A DNA stretch of 6,937 nt, from the NCBI GenBank assembly GCA_002292165.1, contig DBBK01000151.1, positions 1-6,937 on the forward strand. Direction: 5' to 3'. A model generated the notes under the pieces. It was given only the letters and a program-made list of their open reading frames with translations, had not been told where the DNA came from and did not search any database. This document shows, in pieces, positions 5,118-6,937 of this stretch. Within the stretch, counting starts at the first letter, position 1. The number at the start of each line of letters is the position of its first letter. The position numbers and the translations under genes are program-made. The stretch is from Brevundimonas sp. UBA986. Its GTDB lineage: Bacteria > Pseudomonadota > Alphaproteobacteria > Caulobacterales > Caulobacteraceae.

Positions 5118-5164
5118 GAATACAACTTAAGGTAAGATTGCAACCTTTCCGGGAAGATGTATTC
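5118..5164. repeat. Inverted repeat GAATACA ... TGTATTC
   Basis: Perfect 7-base arms at 5118-5124 and 5158-5164 are separated by 33 bases. Within the spacer a second, off-centre pair (AAGGT 5129-5133, ACCTT 5143-5147) could form a small hairpin. The position, between the two divergent start codons, suits a looped or paired regulatory site. Chance occurrence of 7-base arms over this distance is not negligible. Confidence 0.35.
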
Positions 5165-5180
5165 GCCCAACGGCTCATGA

Positions 5181-5205
5181 TTGACACGCCGCCCGGCGCC
5201 AACCA
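5181..5205 (+). promoter_or_regulatory. Candidate topA promoter
   Basis: TTGACA (5181-5186) is followed after 11 bases by GCCAACCA (5198-5205). The pair is a fair -35 and a weak -10 match to the Caulobacter housekeeping pattern (TTGACg, N10-14, GCTAnAwC). It would place the transcript start about 25-30 bases before the topA ATG. The -10 agreement is only about half, so this is tentative. Confidence 0.35.
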
Positions 5206-5237
5206 CGTTCGCGCCCTCCCCAACAGACTGCGCTGTA

Positions 5238-6937
5238 ATGAACCTCGTCATCGTCGAGAGCCCGGCCAAGGCCAAGACCATCAATAAATACCTCGGCTCC
5301 GGATACGAGGTTCTGGCCTCCTACGGCCATATCCGCGACCTGCCGTCGAAGGATGGATCGGTCAAACCCGACGACGACTTCGCCATGGAATGGGAGGTCG
5401 ACGCCCGGGGCTCCAAGCGCATGTCCGAAATCGCCGAGGCGGCCAAACGCGCCGACCGCGTCATCCTGGCCACCGACCCGGATCGCGAAGGGGAGGCGAT
5501 CAGCTGGCACGTGCTCGAGGTCCTGAACAAGAAGAAGGCGCTCAAGGACACCCAGGTCGAGCGCGTGACCTTCAACGCCATCACCAAGTCGGCCGTGCTG
5601 GACGCCATGGCGGCGCCGCGCCAGATCGATATGGAGCTGGTCGAAGCCTATCTGGCCCGCCGCGCCCTAGACTATCTGGTGGGCTTCACCCTGTCGCCGG
5701 TGCTGTGGCGCAAGCTGCCCGGCGCCCGCTCGGCCGGCCGGGTGCAGTCGGTCGCCCTGCGCATCGTCGTCGACCGCGAGATGGAGATCGAGCGGTTCAA
5801 GGCCCAGGAATACTGGTCGGTCGAGGCCGATCTGGCCGCCGACAGCCCGCCCTTCACGACCCGTCTGGTCAAGCATGCCGGCAAGCGGATCCAGCGCCTG
5901 GACATCCCGTCCGAGGCCGTGGCCTTCGCCGCCCGCGATGCGATCAACGCGGGCGACTTCACCATCAAGTCGATCGAGAAGAAGCCGGTCCGCCGCTTCC
6001 CCTCCCCGCCCTTCACCACCTCGACGCTGCAGCAGGAGGCGGCGCGCAAGCTCGGCTTCAACGCCCAGCGCACCATGCAGGCGGCCCAGAAGCTGTATGA
6101 GGGCGTCGACGAGACCGGCGGCCTGATCACCTATATGCGGACCGACGGCGTCCAGACGACGCCCGAGGGCATCGCCCAGGCCCGCGAGGTCATCGCCGGT
6201 CAGTTCGGCCCCGCCTTCGTCCCGGCCGAGCCGCGCTACTACAAGACCAAGGCCAAGAACGCCCAGGAGGCGCACGAGGCCATCCGCCCGACCAATATCG
6301 CGCGTCACCCCGACTCCTTGCGTCTCGATGGCGACCTGCAGCGGCTTTATGAGCTGATCTGGAAGCGTATGGTCGCGTCCCAGATGGAGGCCGCACGCCT
6401 CGACCGAACGACGGTCGACGTCGAAACCTCAGACGGTCAGACGGCCCTGCGCGCCACCGGCCAGGTGGTCACCTTCGACGGCTTCCTGGCCGTCTATGAG
6501 GAAGGCCGCGACGAGAAGCAGAAGGGCGCCGAGACCGACGAGGACGACGATTCGACCCGCCTGCCGACGCTGAAGGAAGGCGCGAAGGCCAAGGTTGAGG
6601 CGATCCGCACCGAGCAGCACTTCACCGAGCCGCCGCCGCGATTCTCGGAAGCGACCCTGGTCAAGAAGCTGGAAGAGCTGGGCATCGGCCGGCCCTCGAC
6701 CTATGCGTCAGTCGTCACCACGATCCAAGATCGCGACTATGTGCGCAAAGAGAAAAATCGGCTGATTCCTGAAGATAAGGGGCGTTTGGTCACCGTGTTC
6801 CTCAGCAGTTTCTTCCGCCAATATGTGGGCTATGAATTCACGGCCAATCTGGAAAATGAGTTGGATGATGTCTCCGCAGGTGATCGCCAATACCGCACGG
6901 TATTGAGCCGTTTTTGGAAGGATTTCAAGGTCGCGAT
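5238..6937 (+). CDS. topA: DNA topoisomerase I (type IA), 3' end outside window
   Basis: Type IA topoisomerase, which relaxes negative supercoils by cutting one strand through a 5'-phosphotyrosine. The first 566 codons are present. The Toprim domain starts at residue 1 (NLVIVESPAKAKTI, catalytic Glu8) and carries D80-P-D82-R-E84 for Mg2+. LPGARSAGRVQSVALR is the conserved domain II/IV segment. Y299 in GLITYMRTDG is the active-site tyrosine, and EAHEAIRPT and IGRPSTYASVV follow. The usual length is about 850-900 residues, so the C-terminal part including any zinc-ribbon repeats lies beyond the window. ATG 5238 is fixed by the family's start; no clear ribosome-binding site precedes it. From residue about 495 the codon use and G+C change sharply (see findings), though the frame and motifs remain intact. 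Confidence 0.97.
   Translation, partial: MNLVIVESPAKAKTINKYLGSGYEVLASYGHIRDLPSKDGSVKPDDDFAMEWEVDARGSKRMSEIAEAAKRADRVILATDPDREGEAISWHVLEVLNKKKALKDTQVERVTFNAITKSAVLDAMAAPRQIDMELVEAYLARRALDYLVGFTLSPVLWRKLPGARSAGRVQSVALRIVVDREMEIERFKAQEYWSVEADLAADSPPFTTRLVKHAGKRIQRLDIPSEAVAFAARDAINAGDFTIKSIEKKPVRRFPSPPFTTSTLQQEAARKLGFNAQRTMQAAQKLYEGVDETGGLITYMRTDGVQTTPEGIAQAREVIAGQFGPAFVPAEPRYYKTKAKNAQEAHEAIRPTNIARHPDSLRLDGDLQRLYELIWKRMVASQMEAARLDRTTVDVETSDGQTALRATGQVVTFDGFLAVYEEGRDEKQKGAETDEDDDSTRLPTLKEGAKAKVEAIRTEQHFTEPPPRFSEATLVKKLEELGIGRPSTYASVVTTIQDRDYVRKEKNRLIPEDKGRLVTVFLSSFFRQYVGYEFTANLENELDDVSAGDRQYRTVLSRFWKDFKVA

Larger units (their letters stand above)
5082..5237. promoter_or_regulatory. Divergent control region between the 88-residue gene and topA
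   Basis: This 156-base non-coding stretch is more AT-rich than the flanking genes in its left two-thirds (to about 5165). It holds a perfect 12-base palindrome (5100-5111), an inverted repeat with 7-base arms (5118-5124 and 5158-5164), a smaller inverted repeat AAGGT/ACCTT (5129-5133 and 5143-5147), and a TTGACA hexamer (5181-5186). A GANTC site (GAATC, 5095-5099), the CcrM methylation sequence of Caulobacterales, lies next to the palindrome. Promoters for both divergent genes should lie here. Confidence 0.6.

Noticed and set aside
5129..5142. Resemblance of AGGTAAGAT (5130-5138) to AGGTTAGAT in the arsR-type operator (1465-1473)
   Set aside because: Only a half-site matches and there is no ATTTAAC-N6-GTT partner arm, so shared regulation by the ArsR-type protein is not supported.
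5390..6100. 236-residue plus-strand open frame inside topA
   Set aside because: It is an out-of-frame shadow of topA, whose own frame is open from 5238 to the window end and carries all catalytic motifs.
5667..6308. 213-residue minus-strand open frame inside topA
   Set aside because: It is antisense to conserved topA motifs and shows no family features.

Overview
The window looks like a chromosomal segment of a high-GC alphaproteobacterium, most likely a member of the Caulobacterales such as a Brevundimonas relative. The grounds are a base composition of about two-thirds G+C, strongly G/C-ending codons, and the alphaproteobacterial style of the encoded proteins. The genus is an inference and was not tested. 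No RNA genes, insertion sequences, CRISPR arrays or integrase genes are visible.

Left part (14-1404): a flavodoxin-fold NAD(P)H:FMN-type reductase on the minus strand faces away from a DUF899 thioredoxin-like protein on the plus strand. They share an 80-base start-to-start gap.

Centre (1416-4799): a compact seven-gene plus-strand operon. It encodes a cysteine-free ArsR-type repressor, two SRPBCC/AHSA1 proteins, two PhnB-like VOC proteins, a DoxX-like membrane protein and a RibD/dihydrofolate-reductase-fold protein. Spacing is tight (a 17-base overlap, a 1-base overlap, and gaps of 10-32 bases). A near-consensus promoter (TTGACA, 17 bases, TATTTA) precedes it. Two copies of an ATTTAAC-N6-GTT dyad cover its -35 and -10 boxes. 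A hairpin spanning the last stop codon probably ends it. The reading offered is a small-molecule or electrophile/redox response module, derepressed when the ArsR protein binds an unknown ligand. The families are known, but the combined function and substrate are not evident.

Right part (4815-6937): a small 88-residue minus-strand protein of unknown function converges on the operon and diverges from topA. The 156-base gap between it and topA carries a perfect palindrome and another inverted repeat. topA starts at 5238 and runs off the window end, so about two-thirds of the enzyme is present.

The most striking anomaly is inside topA. From about position 6720 (residue 495) to the end, G+C falls from about 66% to about 49% and codon choice changes abruptly while the frame stays open. 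This indicates either intragenic recombination with another alphaproteobacterium or a chimeric assembly join within a conserved gene.
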